Shown: positions 6,437-13,902 of the stretch, piece after piece
Layout: every line of letters begins with the position of its first letter
Numbering within the stretch: the stretch's first letter is position 1
Source of the DNA: a virus
Length of the DNA stretch: 23,040 nucleotides
Strand: one strand, 5' to 3'
IMG/VR virus record: IMGVR_UViG_3300033149_003182
Coordinates: 1 to 23,040 of that record
Notes under the pieces: generated by a model
What the model was told of the DNA's origin: nothing
Database searches by the model: none
What the model saw: only the letters and a program-made list of their open reading frames with translations
Made by a program: the position numbers and the translations under genes

Positions 6437-7354
6437 ATGGAGAAAAAGGTGTTTCGCGCACCACTCAAACTGAAAGAGGGCAATGAGACTGGGGAATTCA
6501 CGGCGGTTTTTTCCACGCTGAACGTGGTGGATCTGGACGGCGACGTGACATGCCCAGGAGCGTTCAGGGACGGCCAGAAGGTGCGGATCGCGGCGTGGGG
6601 ACATAATTGGGGCGACATGCCAGTGGGCCGGGGCATGATCCACGCGGATGACGAAAAAGCCTGGGTTGATGGTAAGTTTTTCCTGGATACGGAGAGCGGG
6701 AGAGAGACATATCGCACTGTCAAAAATCTGGGCGAGCTGCAGGAGTGGAGTTATGGCTTCGACATCATCGCCCAGAGCCTGGGGAAATTCGAGGGCCAGG
6801 ATGTCCGATTTCTGGAGAGGCTGGAGGTGTTTGAGGTCTCGCCAGTGATGCTGGGCGCGGGGATCGGGACACACACAGAGCAGATCAAGGCAGCACTGGC
6901 ATCACATTCAACGGATACTACAGATGCGGCCTGGAATGGCCCAGCGAATGAGGCGCGGGTGCGTTCCGGCGAGTCTGAGCCGTACTACCGCCAGATTTAT
7001 GCCTGGCGCGACCCGGGTGGCGATCCGGCGGTGAAATCATCGTACAGGTTCATTCACCACATGGTGAATGAGGATGGAACCCCGGGCGCGGCGAACATCA
7101 GGGGCTGCCAGATAGGGATCGTGGTATTGAACGGCAGTCAGGGAGAGGCGACGACGATACCAGACGCAGACCGGCAGGAGGTGTGGAGCCACCTGGCTCG
7201 GCATCTGCGGGATGGGGGTCAGGAGCCGCCAGAGTTGGAGGCGGCCGGAGATCAGGCGGGAGAGGGCGAAGGCCAGGCCGGTGAGGGCGAGCCGAGCGTA
7301 CTAAAACCGCACATTGTGTTGACTGGAATCGAAATTGAACTGCTGGAGGTGTAA
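6437..7354 (+). CDS. Prohead maturation protease (S78-like) with extra C-terminal domain
   Basis: This 305-aa protein matures the capsid by removing the capsid delta domain and itself. The N-terminal 155 residues match S78-type herpesvirus/HK97 assembly proteases: FSTLNVVDLDGDVTCPGAF (25-43), AAWGHNWGDMPVGRG (52-66, catalytic His56) and LQEWSYGFDI (101-110, catalytic Ser105). Residues about 166-265 form a second domain: AWNGPANEARVRSGE, SSYRFIHHMVNEDGTPGAAN, VLNGSQGEATTIPDADRQ and HLARHLRD. This module recurs at the ends of phage head proteases, where its role is unclear. A short acidic Gly/Glu linker with a tandem QAGEGEG/QAGEGEP repeat precedes the last 20 residues. The start at 6437 has GGGAGG five bases before; the longer frame from 6404 would overlap the portal and lacks such a site. 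Confidence 0.9.
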   Translation: MEKKVFRAPLKLKEGNETGEFTAVFSTLNVVDLDGDVTCPGAFRDGQKVRIAAWGHNWGDMPVGRGMIHADDEKAWVDGKFFLDTESGRETYRTVKNLGELQEWSYGFDIIAQSLGKFEGQDVRFLERLEVFEVSPVMLGAGIGTHTEQIKAALASHSTDTTDAAWNGPANEARVRSGESEPYYRQIYAWRDPGGDPAVKSSYRFIHHMVNEDGTPGAANIRGCQIGIVVLNGSQGEATTIPDADRQEVWSHLARHLRDGGQEPPELEAAGDQAGEGEGQAGEGEPSVLKPHIVLTGIEIELLEV

Positions 7355-7356
7355 AG

Positions 7357-8622
7357 ATGATCAAGAAGGAAAAGCTGCGAGATATACTACTGAATGCACG
7401 TACTATTTGCGAGAAGGCGGAGAGCGAAGAGCGCGACTTTACCGCTGAGGAGCGGACGCAGATCGCGGCGTTGCTGGAGGATGCAAAGCGGATCAAGGAG
7501 GAGATCAAGATATCCGAGGGAGATGCCGCGCTCAAGGCGGCTATCCTGGGCTTCGAAGCTGAGATGGGGCAGAACCCAGTGCAGGCAGCACTGAAGGCGA
7601 GCCTGGGGCAGCGGTTTGTCGAAAGCACGGAGTTCGTGGCCTGGCTGAAGCAGGTTGCTCCTGGCGGGCAGATACCGGATTCGATGCGAGGATTGAGTTC
7701 CCCTCCCGTCGAGTTCCGCTCGCTGCTGGGGCTGAAGGATGTGGTGACTGGGGCCAGCGACACGAGTGCGGGCGCGTTCGTGCAAGTGGACTATACCGGC
7801 ATCTACGAACCGCTGGGGCGGTATCCACTGAACGTTCTGGAACTGCTCAGCCGGAGGACAACCGAGAGCGATCTGGTGGAGTTCGTGCGGCAGGCCACGC
7901 AGGTGCAACAGGCTGCGCCAGTGCCGGAGGCAAACGTCGCTGATTATAACGGCGCTACTGGCGAGATCAGCGGCGAGAAGCCTGAAGCAACCCTGGGATT
8001 CGAGAAAGTGCAGGAGCCGGTCAAGACCATCGCGGTCTGGATTCCAGCGACCAAGCGTGCCCTCTCGGACGCGGCTCAGTTGCGGGGGATCATTGACCAG
8101 GAGCTGCGCGACGATCTGAATGAGGAGCTGGAGGATCAACTCCTCAATGGCACGGGTGTCGGCGAGAACTTTACCGGCATTTTCAATACCGCCGGGGTGC
8201 TGGTGCAGGCGTTCGACACCGACATCATCACCACCACGCGCAAGGCAATCACTACGATCCAGGTGACCGGGCGCGCCAAGCCGACCGGCTGGGTACTGAA
8301 CCCGGTCGACTGGGAAACGATCGAGCTGCTGAAAGATGCGAACAACCGCTACTACTGGGGTGGCCCGATGGTGCAGGGCCGTCAGCAGTTGTGGGGCGTG
8401 CCAGTGGTGACGAGCCAGAGTGTGACGCAGGGCACAGCGCTGCTGGGCGATTTCCGCAAGGCGGTGTTGTGGGACCGCGAGAAGGCTTCTATCCAGGTGA
8501 GCGACAGCCACGCGGATTTCTTCATCCGCAACATGGTGGCGATCCTGGCCGAGATGCGCGCCGCGTTTGGGGTGATCCGCCCCTCCGGGTTCGTGATGGT
8601 GGATCTGGAGAGCGGTTCCTAG
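7357..8622 (+). CDS. Major capsid protein, HK97 fold
   Basis: The 421-aa protein is an HK97-type major capsid protein. Residues 1 to about 110 form a charged helical delta/scaffold domain (FTAEERTQIAALLEDAKRIK). The next gene upstream is the protease expected to remove it. The body starts near GLSSPPVEFRSLLG and shows family segments: the N-arm/E-loop region with ALSRR-like LLSRRTTESDLVEFVRQ, VKTIAVWIPATKRALSDAAQ, the spine-helix ELEDQLLNGTGVGENFTGI, and P-domain/A-domain strands WVLNPVDWETIELLKDANNR and LWGVPVVTSQSV. Capsomers of this fold build the icosahedral shell. GGAGGT six bases before the ATG gives a strong ribosome binding site, as expected for the most abundant virion protein. Confidence 0.95.
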   Translation: MIKKEKLRDILLNARTICEKAESEERDFTAEERTQIAALLEDAKRIKEEIKISEGDAALKAAILGFEAEMGQNPVQAALKASLGQRFVESTEFVAWLKQVAPGGQIPDSMRGLSSPPVEFRSLLGLKDVVTGASDTSAGAFVQVDYTGIYEPLGRYPLNVLELLSRRTTESDLVEFVRQATQVQQAAPVPEANVADYNGATGEISGEKPEATLGFEKVQEPVKTIAVWIPATKRALSDAAQLRGIIDQELRDDLNEELEDQLLNGTGVGENFTGIFNTAGVLVQAFDTDIITTTRKAITTIQVTGRAKPTGWVLNPVDWETIELLKDANNRYYWGGPMVQGRQQLWGVPVVTSQSVTQGTALLGDFRKAVLWDREKASIQVSDSHADFFIRNMVAILAEMRAAFGVIRPSGFVMVDLESGS

Positions 8623-8646
8623 CAAACGGCAGGCAGGAGGCAGAAG

Positions 8647-10356
8647 GTGGCGCTGCGTGTCAACGTCGTGTGCCGCAATCTGAACGACGACCGCGTGATA
8701 CCGCGTTTCGCGCGGTATCTGCGCGACGCGAATGGCTGGACGTTGAGCGCAGCGCCACAATCAGGGTTCGATGTGTATTACCTGAGCGGTTATTTTGAAG
8801 CCCAGGTATGCAAGCCGTGGCCGTCCGCGCCGGTGGCGGCGCTCTTTACCCATCGCGAGGAGGAGCCACCGGGCAATGCAAAGGCAAAACTGTTCGATGC
8901 GGTGGCGAAACGAGTGCAGTTGAGGGTAACAATGTGCAGGCTCTATGCCGGGCCGTTGAGTCAGTACGGGCCGACCATCCAGCCGCCGTTGCCGGTCGAG
9001 CGGGAGCGTTTTACTATCGCAGAGCAACGGAGTGGACAGCGGCCGGTAGTGGGTCTGGCCGGGTATACCTATCGCAACCATCGCAAGGGCGAGGACCTGG
9101 CGCGGGCATTGCTGGCCAGCAAGGCAGCCCAGGGGGTGGAGTGGCGTGCAAGCGGGCGCGGGTGGCCGGTGACGACGAAACAGTATGCCTGGCGGGATAT
9201 GCCCGAGTTTTATCAGGGCCTGGATATACTGGTAAGTACCTCGTTGGTGGAGGGCGGCCCAATGCCGCCGTTGGAGGCGCTGAGCTGTGGAGTGAGCGTG
9301 GTGGTGCCGCGCGGGGTGGGATTGCTCGATGAGTTGCCGGACGCATTGGGGATTCATCGTTACGAACGAGGGGATGCCGCCGATCTGGCACGGGCGCTAC
9401 GAGAGGCGCTGACAGCGCGGGGAGAGGTGAACCGGGAGACGCTGCGGGCGGTGACGGAGCGCTACACAGTGGAGGCATGGTGCGCAGCGCACGAGGCGGC
9501 GATGGAGAGCCTGGTGGCGGTGGATGGGGGATTGGCGAGTACCGGGGCAATAGCGGCCCCATTACGGGTGCTAGAGATCGAGGAGAGGCCGGAGCCAATA
9601 ATGCAGGAGACAGGCAGCAAGCGAGGCATCTATTGTGTGGCGTTCGGGGATCCAGCGCGCCGGTGTGCGCTGCGGATGATGGAAAGCGCAAAGACGTTTA
9701 TGCCGGATGTGCCGATCTGTCTGTGCGCGAAGAGGGGAATCGGGCCAGAGGACGTATTGATCAAACATCCAGACTCGGACATCGGCGGGCGGCGGGCCAA
9801 GCTGCGGGCCTACGAGCTGGCGCCGGCGGAGTGGCAGGCGGTGTTATATCTGGATGCTGACACGAAGGTCGTGGCTCCGATCCATCAGTATTTTGAGTGG
9901 ATCGAGAGCGGGTGGGAGTTTGTGATCTGCAAAGATCCCCATTTGATGGACACGATGCACGCCTTCAGGCGGCGGGGGAATAGCATCGAGCTGCGTGACA
10001 CGGAACGGCAGATTCGCACGCTGCACACGCTGCAATACAACGGCGGGGTGTGGGCGTTTGGGAGAAACAAGCGAGTGCAGGCATTTTTCGCACGCTGGCT
10101 GGCGGAATGGGAGCAATACGCTGGGCGCGATCAGGCGGCGCTAATCAGGGCAATGTATGCGGAACCGTTGAAGGTGCTACTGTTGGGGAACGAATGGAAC
10201 ACGTTCCCCAAGTACACGAAAGGGATTCATACGGCAGGGCTGATGCACTACCCTGGGGAGGCGCGACGGTGGAAGGGCAACATCCCGGGTCGGATTGACA
10301 GTCCGGCAGCGTGGACGGCGGTGCATGATTGGGAGAAAGGGAGGCAACGACGATGA
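8647..10356 (+). CDS. Two-domain glycosyltransferase (GT-B/GT4-like plus GT-A/GT8-like)
   Basis: This 569-aa protein appears to join two glycosyltransferases. Residues about 1-290 resemble GT-B enzymes of the GT4 type: VVGLAGYTYRNHRKGEDLAR (134-153), then LDILVSTSLVEGGPMPPLEA (192-211) with the donor-binding EGG motif, then GVSVVVPRGVGLLDELPD. Residues about 325-540 resemble GT8-type GT-A enzymes: VLYLDADTKV (399-408, metal-binding DxD at 403-405), YNGGVWAFGR (464-473), RDQAALI (494-500) and NEWNTFPKY (515-523). The two parts are linked by a low-complexity segment. Such enzymes transfer sugars from nucleotide donors. Position directly after the major capsid gene suggests a virion protein as acceptor, though host glycans or phage DNA are alternatives. 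The start is GTG at 8647, with AGGAGG five bases ahead. Confidence 0.8.
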   Translation: MALRVNVVCRNLNDDRVIPRFARYLRDANGWTLSAAPQSGFDVYYLSGYFEAQVCKPWPSAPVAALFTHREEEPPGNAKAKLFDAVAKRVQLRVTMCRLYAGPLSQYGPTIQPPLPVERERFTIAEQRSGQRPVVGLAGYTYRNHRKGEDLARALLASKAAQGVEWRASGRGWPVTTKQYAWRDMPEFYQGLDILVSTSLVEGGPMPPLEALSCGVSVVVPRGVGLLDELPDALGIHRYERGDAADLARALREALTARGEVNRETLRAVTERYTVEAWCAAHEAAMESLVAVDGGLASTGAIAAPLRVLEIEERPEPIMQETGSKRGIYCVAFGDPARRCALRMMESAKTFMPDVPICLCAKRGIGPEDVLIKHPDSDIGGRRAKLRAYELAPAEWQAVLYLDADTKVVAPIHQYFEWIESGWEFVICKDPHLMDTMHAFRRRGNSIELRDTERQIRTLHTLQYNGGVWAFGRNKRVQAFFARWLAEWEQYAGRDQAALIRAMYAEPLKVLLLGNEWNTFPKYTKGIHTAGLMHYPGEARRWKGNIPGRIDSPAAWTAVHDWEKGRQRR

Positions 10357-11114
10357 CGGTTCGGGAAAACGACCTGACGAAAGGAGTCGCGCGACCAGCC
10401 GTGATCATCGCAGCATTACGATCTGGGGGGACGTTTCTGGCGCATTGTTTGAGCAATCATTCGCAGGTGTTTTGTGGGCGGGGAGAACCGTTGCATCACC
10501 TCAGTCCCTGGTACACCGAATTGGGTATGAATCGCGGCAGGTTGCTGCGGGTGTTGCTGAACCAGACAGGCTACCAGGTGAGTATGTGCAAATTGACATA
10601 CATGCAGGCATTCCACCGGGAGATATGGCCTGATTTGGTCAGAATCAATCCTCTGGTGTTGTGGTTGCGACGTGAGAACGTCGTGCGCCAGGCGGTGAGT
10701 TTGTTGATCAACCACATGGCGCGGAAGGGACTATTGGAGCGACCTCAACACACGTTCGCTGCGCCGAAAAAGGCGTGTGCAGTGGAGATTTCGCCAGAAT
10801 TGGTGCTCAAGACGGCGCGGGGGCTGGTCGAGTGGGACCAGGATGCGCGGAAACGATTGGACGCACTAGCAGTTTGCGAATTGACATACGCTGAGGTGGT
10901 AGGCAGCGAGAGCAAGTCAGCCAACCGGCTGCCGACGCAAACGGGGCGAAGAATCTCCAAGTTTCTGGAGGTGCGCTATGAGGCGCTACGCTGTGACCTG
11001 AAGCGGGTGAATCCATATCCGCTGCGAGAGTTGTTGTCCAATTGGAGTGAGGTAGAGAAGGCGGTGCTGGGGAGTGAGCTTGCCGGGTTGCTGGAGGATG
11101 AATGGACATCCTAA
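10353..11114 (+). CDS. Sulfotransferase-like protein
   Basis: The 253-aa protein has the two PAPS-binding signatures of sulfotransferases. The 5'-phosphosulfate loop is AALRSGGTFLAHCLSNHSQ (20-38), matching the RSGTTFL-type loop followed by 'NHP' and then a GEPLH glutamate element. The 3'-phosphate motif is LVLWLRRENVVRQAVSLL (101-118), with Arg106/107 and Ser116. A late VRYEAL segment also matches the family. These enzymes move sulfate from PAPS to a hydroxyl or amino group of a sugar, lipid or protein. The middle loop has GG where TT/ST is usual, so the exact substrate class is unclear. The ATG at 10353 overlaps the preceding stop (ATGA) and has GGGAGG upstream; the end overlaps the methyltransferase start by 13 bases. 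Confidence 0.7.
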   Translation: MTVRENDLTKGVARPAVIIAALRSGGTFLAHCLSNHSQVFCGRGEPLHHLSPWYTELGMNRGRLLRVLLNQTGYQVSMCKLTYMQAFHREIWPDLVRINPLVLWLRRENVVRQAVSLLINHMARKGLLERPQHTFAAPKKACAVEISPELVLKTARGLVEWDQDARKRLDALAVCELTYAEVVGSESKSANRLPTQTGRRISKFLEVRYEALRCDLKRVNPYPLRELLSNWSEVEKAVLGSELAGLLEDEWTS

Positions 11115-11554
11115 ACCTGGGAGCAGGCAACCGGATCATTGAGGGAGCGATCAATCATGATCTACAGCGGTATCGGCCAGAGATTGACGTGGCCTGGGAT
11201 TTGAACGAGTTGCCATGGCCATGGGAGGATGAGTCGTTCGACAAGATACTGGCAATCGCTGTGTTGGAACATCTGCGGTTGAATTTGGTCGAATCAATGA
11301 ACGAGTGCTGGCGGCTGTTGCGTCCGGGGGGGGTATTGTATGCGAAACTGCCACACTGGCAAGCGGATGGTAGTTACATCGACCCAACACATTACTGGCG
11401 ATTTAGTGTCAAATCGCTGGACGTGTTTGATCCGGAGACAGAATATGGACAGCGGTACAGCTTCTATACCGGGCGCAAATGGCGGTTCATCAAACGGCCC
11501 AAGCTGAACGATGCCAAAACATCATTTGCGGCGACGCTGGAGGTGCGCAAGTGA
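11102..11554 (+). CDS. Class I SAM-dependent methyltransferase
   Basis: This short (150-aa) protein has a class I methyltransferase core of the Methyltransf_11 kind. Motif I is LNLGAGNRIIEG (4-15). The acidic post-I position is probably DVAWDLNELPWPWEDESFD, followed by KILAIAVLEHL, and motif III is RLLRPGGVLYAKLPHW. The HYWRFSVKSLDVF segment is often found in small sugar- or lipid-modifying methyltransferases of this group. It would methylate a small molecule or glycan using S-adenosylmethionine. Its start lies inside the end of the sulfotransferase gene and its stop overlaps the next start (GTGA), so the group is expressed together. Confidence 0.82.
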   Translation: MDILNLGAGNRIIEGAINHDLQRYRPEIDVAWDLNELPWPWEDESFDKILAIAVLEHLRLNLVESMNECWRLLRPGGVLYAKLPHWQADGSYIDPTHYWRFSVKSLDVFDPETEYGQRYSFYTGRKWRFIKRPKLNDAKTSFAATLEVRK

Positions 11555-12183
11555 GCAAGGGATCCTCGGGGTCGGGGATCGTATCGATCGGTGAGGATGC
11601 AGGGATCGAGGCAGGCGCGAAACGGGCGCGGATAGCGTTGACGACGGCGGGGCGGTATGGGCCACCACCATTTGGGAAGACGTTGTTTGTGCAACCCAAA
11701 ACGGCCGTGCCGTGGGATCTATTGTCGGTGGCGTACCATTTCCTGGAGCGCTGGGATGCAGCGGTGCCACTTTGGCGGTATGGGGTGCTGGCAGCGAATG
11801 TGGGGCGCGAGGCAGAGCGGGAACAAACGGCAGAGGTGGTAGGAGACTTACGGGTGCTGCTATATGCACATGAATTGCTGTTCGTACGGAATAATGCAGC
11901 CGGACGGGCGTTAATGGCGGTGTTCGCGGAGGAGTTGGAGGGGGGCGGGGAGGCGCGACTGGCATTTCTGCGAGCGTTCTTCCGGGTGAAACCGAAAATG
12001 TGTGTGCTGCCCCGCTCGTGGCTGGCAGAGGTCGCCAGGCGGACGTCAGAGGTGCAGCATCCACGCGGGCGACCGTTGGTGACGGTGGAGGTCGACCCGG
12101 GACGGTACGTGCAATGTTACGCTGGGGATGAGGAGCAGGTGCGGGAGCGGCTCCGCGCGCGGCGGAGCAGAAGGAGACGATAA
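11551..12183 (+). CDS. Unknown 210-aa protein at the end of the modification block
   Basis: I do not recognise this protein. It starts with a Gly/Ser-rich segment, SKGSSGSG. A conserved-looking middle follows, VPWDLLSVAYHFLERWDAAV (about 53-72), then LWRYGVLAANVGREAEREQT. Two helical pairs (VVGDLRVLLYAHELLFVRNN and ARLAFLRAFFRVKPKM) come next, and the protein ends in a strongly basic tail, RERLRARRSRRRR. No signal peptide, membrane helix or catalytic motif is evident. The paired helices could be a short TPR-like fold, as in some glycan-processing partners, but that is a guess. GTG at 11551 overlaps the methyltransferase stop (GTGA) with GGAGG upstream, so translation looks coupled to the enzymes. 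A role as adaptor for them or as a minor head protein is possible. Confidence 0.6.
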   Translation: MSKGSSGSGIVSIGEDAGIEAGAKRARIALTTAGRYGPPPFGKTLFVQPKTAVPWDLLSVAYHFLERWDAAVPLWRYGVLAANVGREAEREQTAEVVGDLRVLLYAHELLFVRNNAAGRALMAVFAEELEGGGEARLAFLRAFFRVKPKMCVLPRSWLAEVARRTSEVQHPRGRPLVTVEVDPGRYVQCYAGDEEQVRERLRARRSRRRR

Positions 12184-12184
12184 G

Positions 12185-12289
12185 ATGCATCGGGAGGAAG
12201 CAGAGCGACGCGGGTTGATCAAAGCGCTGAAGAAGAAACAACGGCGGCAGGTCGAGAATAAGATGCGGGATGCGTCGAGGGACAAATGA
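12185..12289 (+). CDS. 34-aa very basic microprotein
   Basis: A small gene starts at the ATG at 12185, one base after the stop of the previous gene (12181-12183), and ends at the TGA at 12287-12289. That stop overlaps the ATG of the next gene (ATGA at 12286). AAGGAG lies about 9 bases ahead. The peptide, starting MHREEAERRGLIKALKKKQR, is amphipathic and rich in Lys/Arg. The exact fit between its neighbours, with coupled junctions on both sides, is the best argument that it is real. Function is unknown; nucleic-acid or capsid-interior contact would fit the charge. Confidence 0.6.
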   Translation: MHREEAERRGLIKALKKKQRRQVENKMRDASRDK

Positions 12290-12585
12290 GACTGGCATTT
12301 GGGGAAACATCGTTGGCCGATCTAACCCACATGGTGCAAACAGCGCTGGGATTGCTGGACAGTGAGACGGCTGACCAGATCATTGGCGAGCAGACAGACG
12401 AATACCGGAAGCTGATCCAAGGCGCAAACGCGCTGGTGGCGATAGATTGGGCGGTTAAGAAAGCGCAGTATGGGCTGCGGGAAACCAGTCGCTCATTGAG
12501 CGACGGAGCCAAAACATTGGCGATGGTTTTGACACTGGTGCACTATGCATACGCGCTGGGGATGCGTCGGGGGCGCGAGGAGTAG
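12286..12585 (+). CDS. Unknown 99-aa helical protein
   Basis: I do not recognise this protein. It appears all-helical: SLADLTHMVQTALGLLDSET, then DEYRKLIQGANALVAIDWAV, then LAMVLTLVHYAYALGMRRGR, the last being hydrophobic enough to be a buried or weak membrane helix. It lies between the accessory block and the head-tail adaptor, sharing start-stop overlaps with both sides (stop TAG at 12583-12585, next ATG at 12586). It may be an accessory structural protein or belong to the modification block. Confidence 0.6.
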   Translation: MRLAFGETSLADLTHMVQTALGLLDSETADQIIGEQTDEYRKLIQGANALVAIDWAVKKAQYGLRETSRSLSDGAKTLAMVLTLVHYAYALGMRRGREE

Positions 12586-13185
12586 ATGGCTGATTTCTGC
12601 ACAGTGGCTGACCTGGAACAATTTCTACAGATCGAGATAGCGACGACAGCGCAGGTTACCTCGGCAGAGCGGGCGATTGGCGAGGCGACGGAGGCGATCC
12701 GCAACTATTGCCACCAGTATTTGGAATTGGTGACGGATGAGACGATCGTGCTGGATTGCGCGGGTGGGACGCGGCTGTATTTGCCAGAATTGCCAGTGGT
12801 GAGCGTCAGCGCAGTGGTGGAGGACGACGATACGCTGACGGAGAATGACGATTACAAACTGGGTCAGTGGGGCATCCTGCATCGGGTGGGTGGCAACTGG
12901 GCGCAGGGCGTGCAGATCGTTCGGATAACGTACACGCACGGGCACGAGACTATACCGGACGACATTAACTCTGTGTGCGTGCGGGCGGCGGCTAGGGCGT
13001 ACCAGATGGGATTGAGAAGCGCGGAGGTGGCGGGGGTGCCGGGGATCACGGCGACGGCCCTGGGCGATTATTCGGTCTCATATGCCACCCCGGACACTGA
13101 GGGGCTGCTGGGAGCCAGCGGGGGGCGGATGCTGCTGTTGAGCGAGAAGGACATGTTGGATCGGTACAGGTACGTGGCGCTATGA
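12586..13185 (+). CDS. Head-tail connector/adaptor protein (gp6-like)
   Basis: This 199-aa protein matches the DNA-packaging adaptor family (HK97 gp6/SPP1 gp15). An N-terminal helix pair covers about 1-42 (TVADLEQFLQIE, then TSAERAIGEATEAIRNYCHQ). A strand region with YLPELPVVSVSAVVEDDD follows. The typical turn RITYTHGHETIPDDI precedes a helical end (VCVRAAARAYQ). The protein forms a ring under the portal and starts the connector. It is directly followed by the remaining connector genes in canonical order. Confidence 0.82.
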   Translation: MADFCTVADLEQFLQIEIATTAQVTSAERAIGEATEAIRNYCHQYLELVTDETIVLDCAGGTRLYLPELPVVSVSAVVEDDDTLTENDDYKLGQWGILHRVGGNWAQGVQIVRITYTHGHETIPDDINSVCVRAAARAYQMGLRSAEVAGVPGITATALGDYSVSYATPDTEGLLGASGGRMLLLSEKDMLDRYRYVAL

Positions 13186-13186
13186 G

Positions 13187-13534
13187 ATGAGCATTGACGG
13201 GCTGCTGAACAATACATTCGCGATCCAGCGCCGGGACAGGCTCAGCGATGGGCAGGGGGGATGGATGATCATCTGGGCCGAGATCGGGACGGTGGAGGGA
13301 CGGCTGAGCCCGCTGCATGGCAATGAGCGAATGGTGGCGGATTCGGAGGAGGACCAGATCACGCATGTACTCTACACCAGGTCGGGCGTGGACGTGGCGC
13401 GGGGAGACCTAGTGGTGTGCGGGGATGTGACGGTGGAGGTGCTGGGGATACGGGAGCCGAGCCTGGCGGATCATCACTGGGAGATTGACTGTTTGGAGAG
13501 ACAACAAGAATTGGTGGAGGAGAGCGGTTCGTGA
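13187..13534 (+). CDS. Head closure / head-tail joining protein
   Basis: The 115-aa protein fits the head-tail joining family (SPP1 gp16-like). It begins FAIQRRDRLSDGQGGW, the usual strand with an arginine hairpin, and continues with IGTVEGRLSPLHGNER, ITHVLYTRSGVDVARGDLV and VLGIREPSLADHHWEIDCL, the beta-barrel pattern of the family. It seals the capsid under the adaptor ring after packaging. It starts 1 base after the previous stop (ATG at 13187) and ends overlapping the next start (GTGA). Confidence 0.82.
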   Translation: MSIDGLLNNTFAIQRRDRLSDGQGGWMIIWAEIGTVEGRLSPLHGNERMVADSEEDQITHVLYTRSGVDVARGDLVVCGDVTVEVLGIREPSLADHHWEIDCLERQQELVEESGS

Positions 13535-13902
13535 GCAGGGGCGCGGTAGTGGAATGGAACCCGCGCGCGGTATTTGACGCTGTGGCGGCGCAGGTAACCA
13601 AGAATATGGAGACGGCAGCCAAGGCGGTAGAGCTCGACGCCCGGCACCGGCTGCTGCGAGTGCGGGAGCCGGAATTCGGCATCAAATATCGCTTAGTCTT
13701 GGCCCTGTATCGACTGACGAGCGGGGTGCAGCAGGAAGGCGCGGGGATTGAGGCGCGAATCGGGATCCCGCGTGGGAGAAAGGGTGGAGATTATGGATTT
13801 TGGATTGAGACGGGCAGCCGGACGGCCCCAGCGCACCCCTGGCTGCGGCCAGCGCTGCTGGCGAATCTGAGGGTTATTCTGCAATTGCTGGAGGGGAAGT
13901 AG
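13531..13902 (+). CDS. HK97 gp10-like tail-joining protein
   Basis: This 123-aa protein matches the HK97 gp10-like family. It has a helical N-terminus, NMETAAKAVELDARHRLLRV, then a beta section, and the signature ending GFWIETGSRTAPAHPWLRPA (about 91-110). Members act at the head-tail junction or on the tail. The family is fixed in position between the head closure and the tail terminator genes, as here. The start is GTG (13531), overlapping the previous stop. Confidence 0.85.
   Translation: MSRGAVVEWNPRAVFDAVAAQVTKNMETAAKAVELDARHRLLRVREPEFGIKYRLVLALYRLTSGVQQEGAGIEARIGIPRGRKGGDYGFWIETGSRTAPAHPWLRPALLANLRVILQLLEGK

Noticed and set aside
7387-8760. 457-codon open frame on the minus strand opposite the major capsid gene
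   Set aside because: It fully overlaps the well supported capsid gene, has a composition (many His, Arg, Leu, Gln) typical of antisense frames in GC-rich genes, and has no recognisable motif.
10591-10889. Two copies of AATTGACATAC (10591-10601 and 10879-10889) as promoters or a repeat
   Set aside because: Both are in-frame codons for a Leu-Thr-Tyr segment of the sulfotransferase-like protein and neither has a -10 element at the proper distance.
12529-12551. TTGACA at 12529 as promoter for the connector genes
   Set aside because: The sequence 16-18 bp downstream is GC-rich and lacks a -10 hexamer; it is coding sequence.
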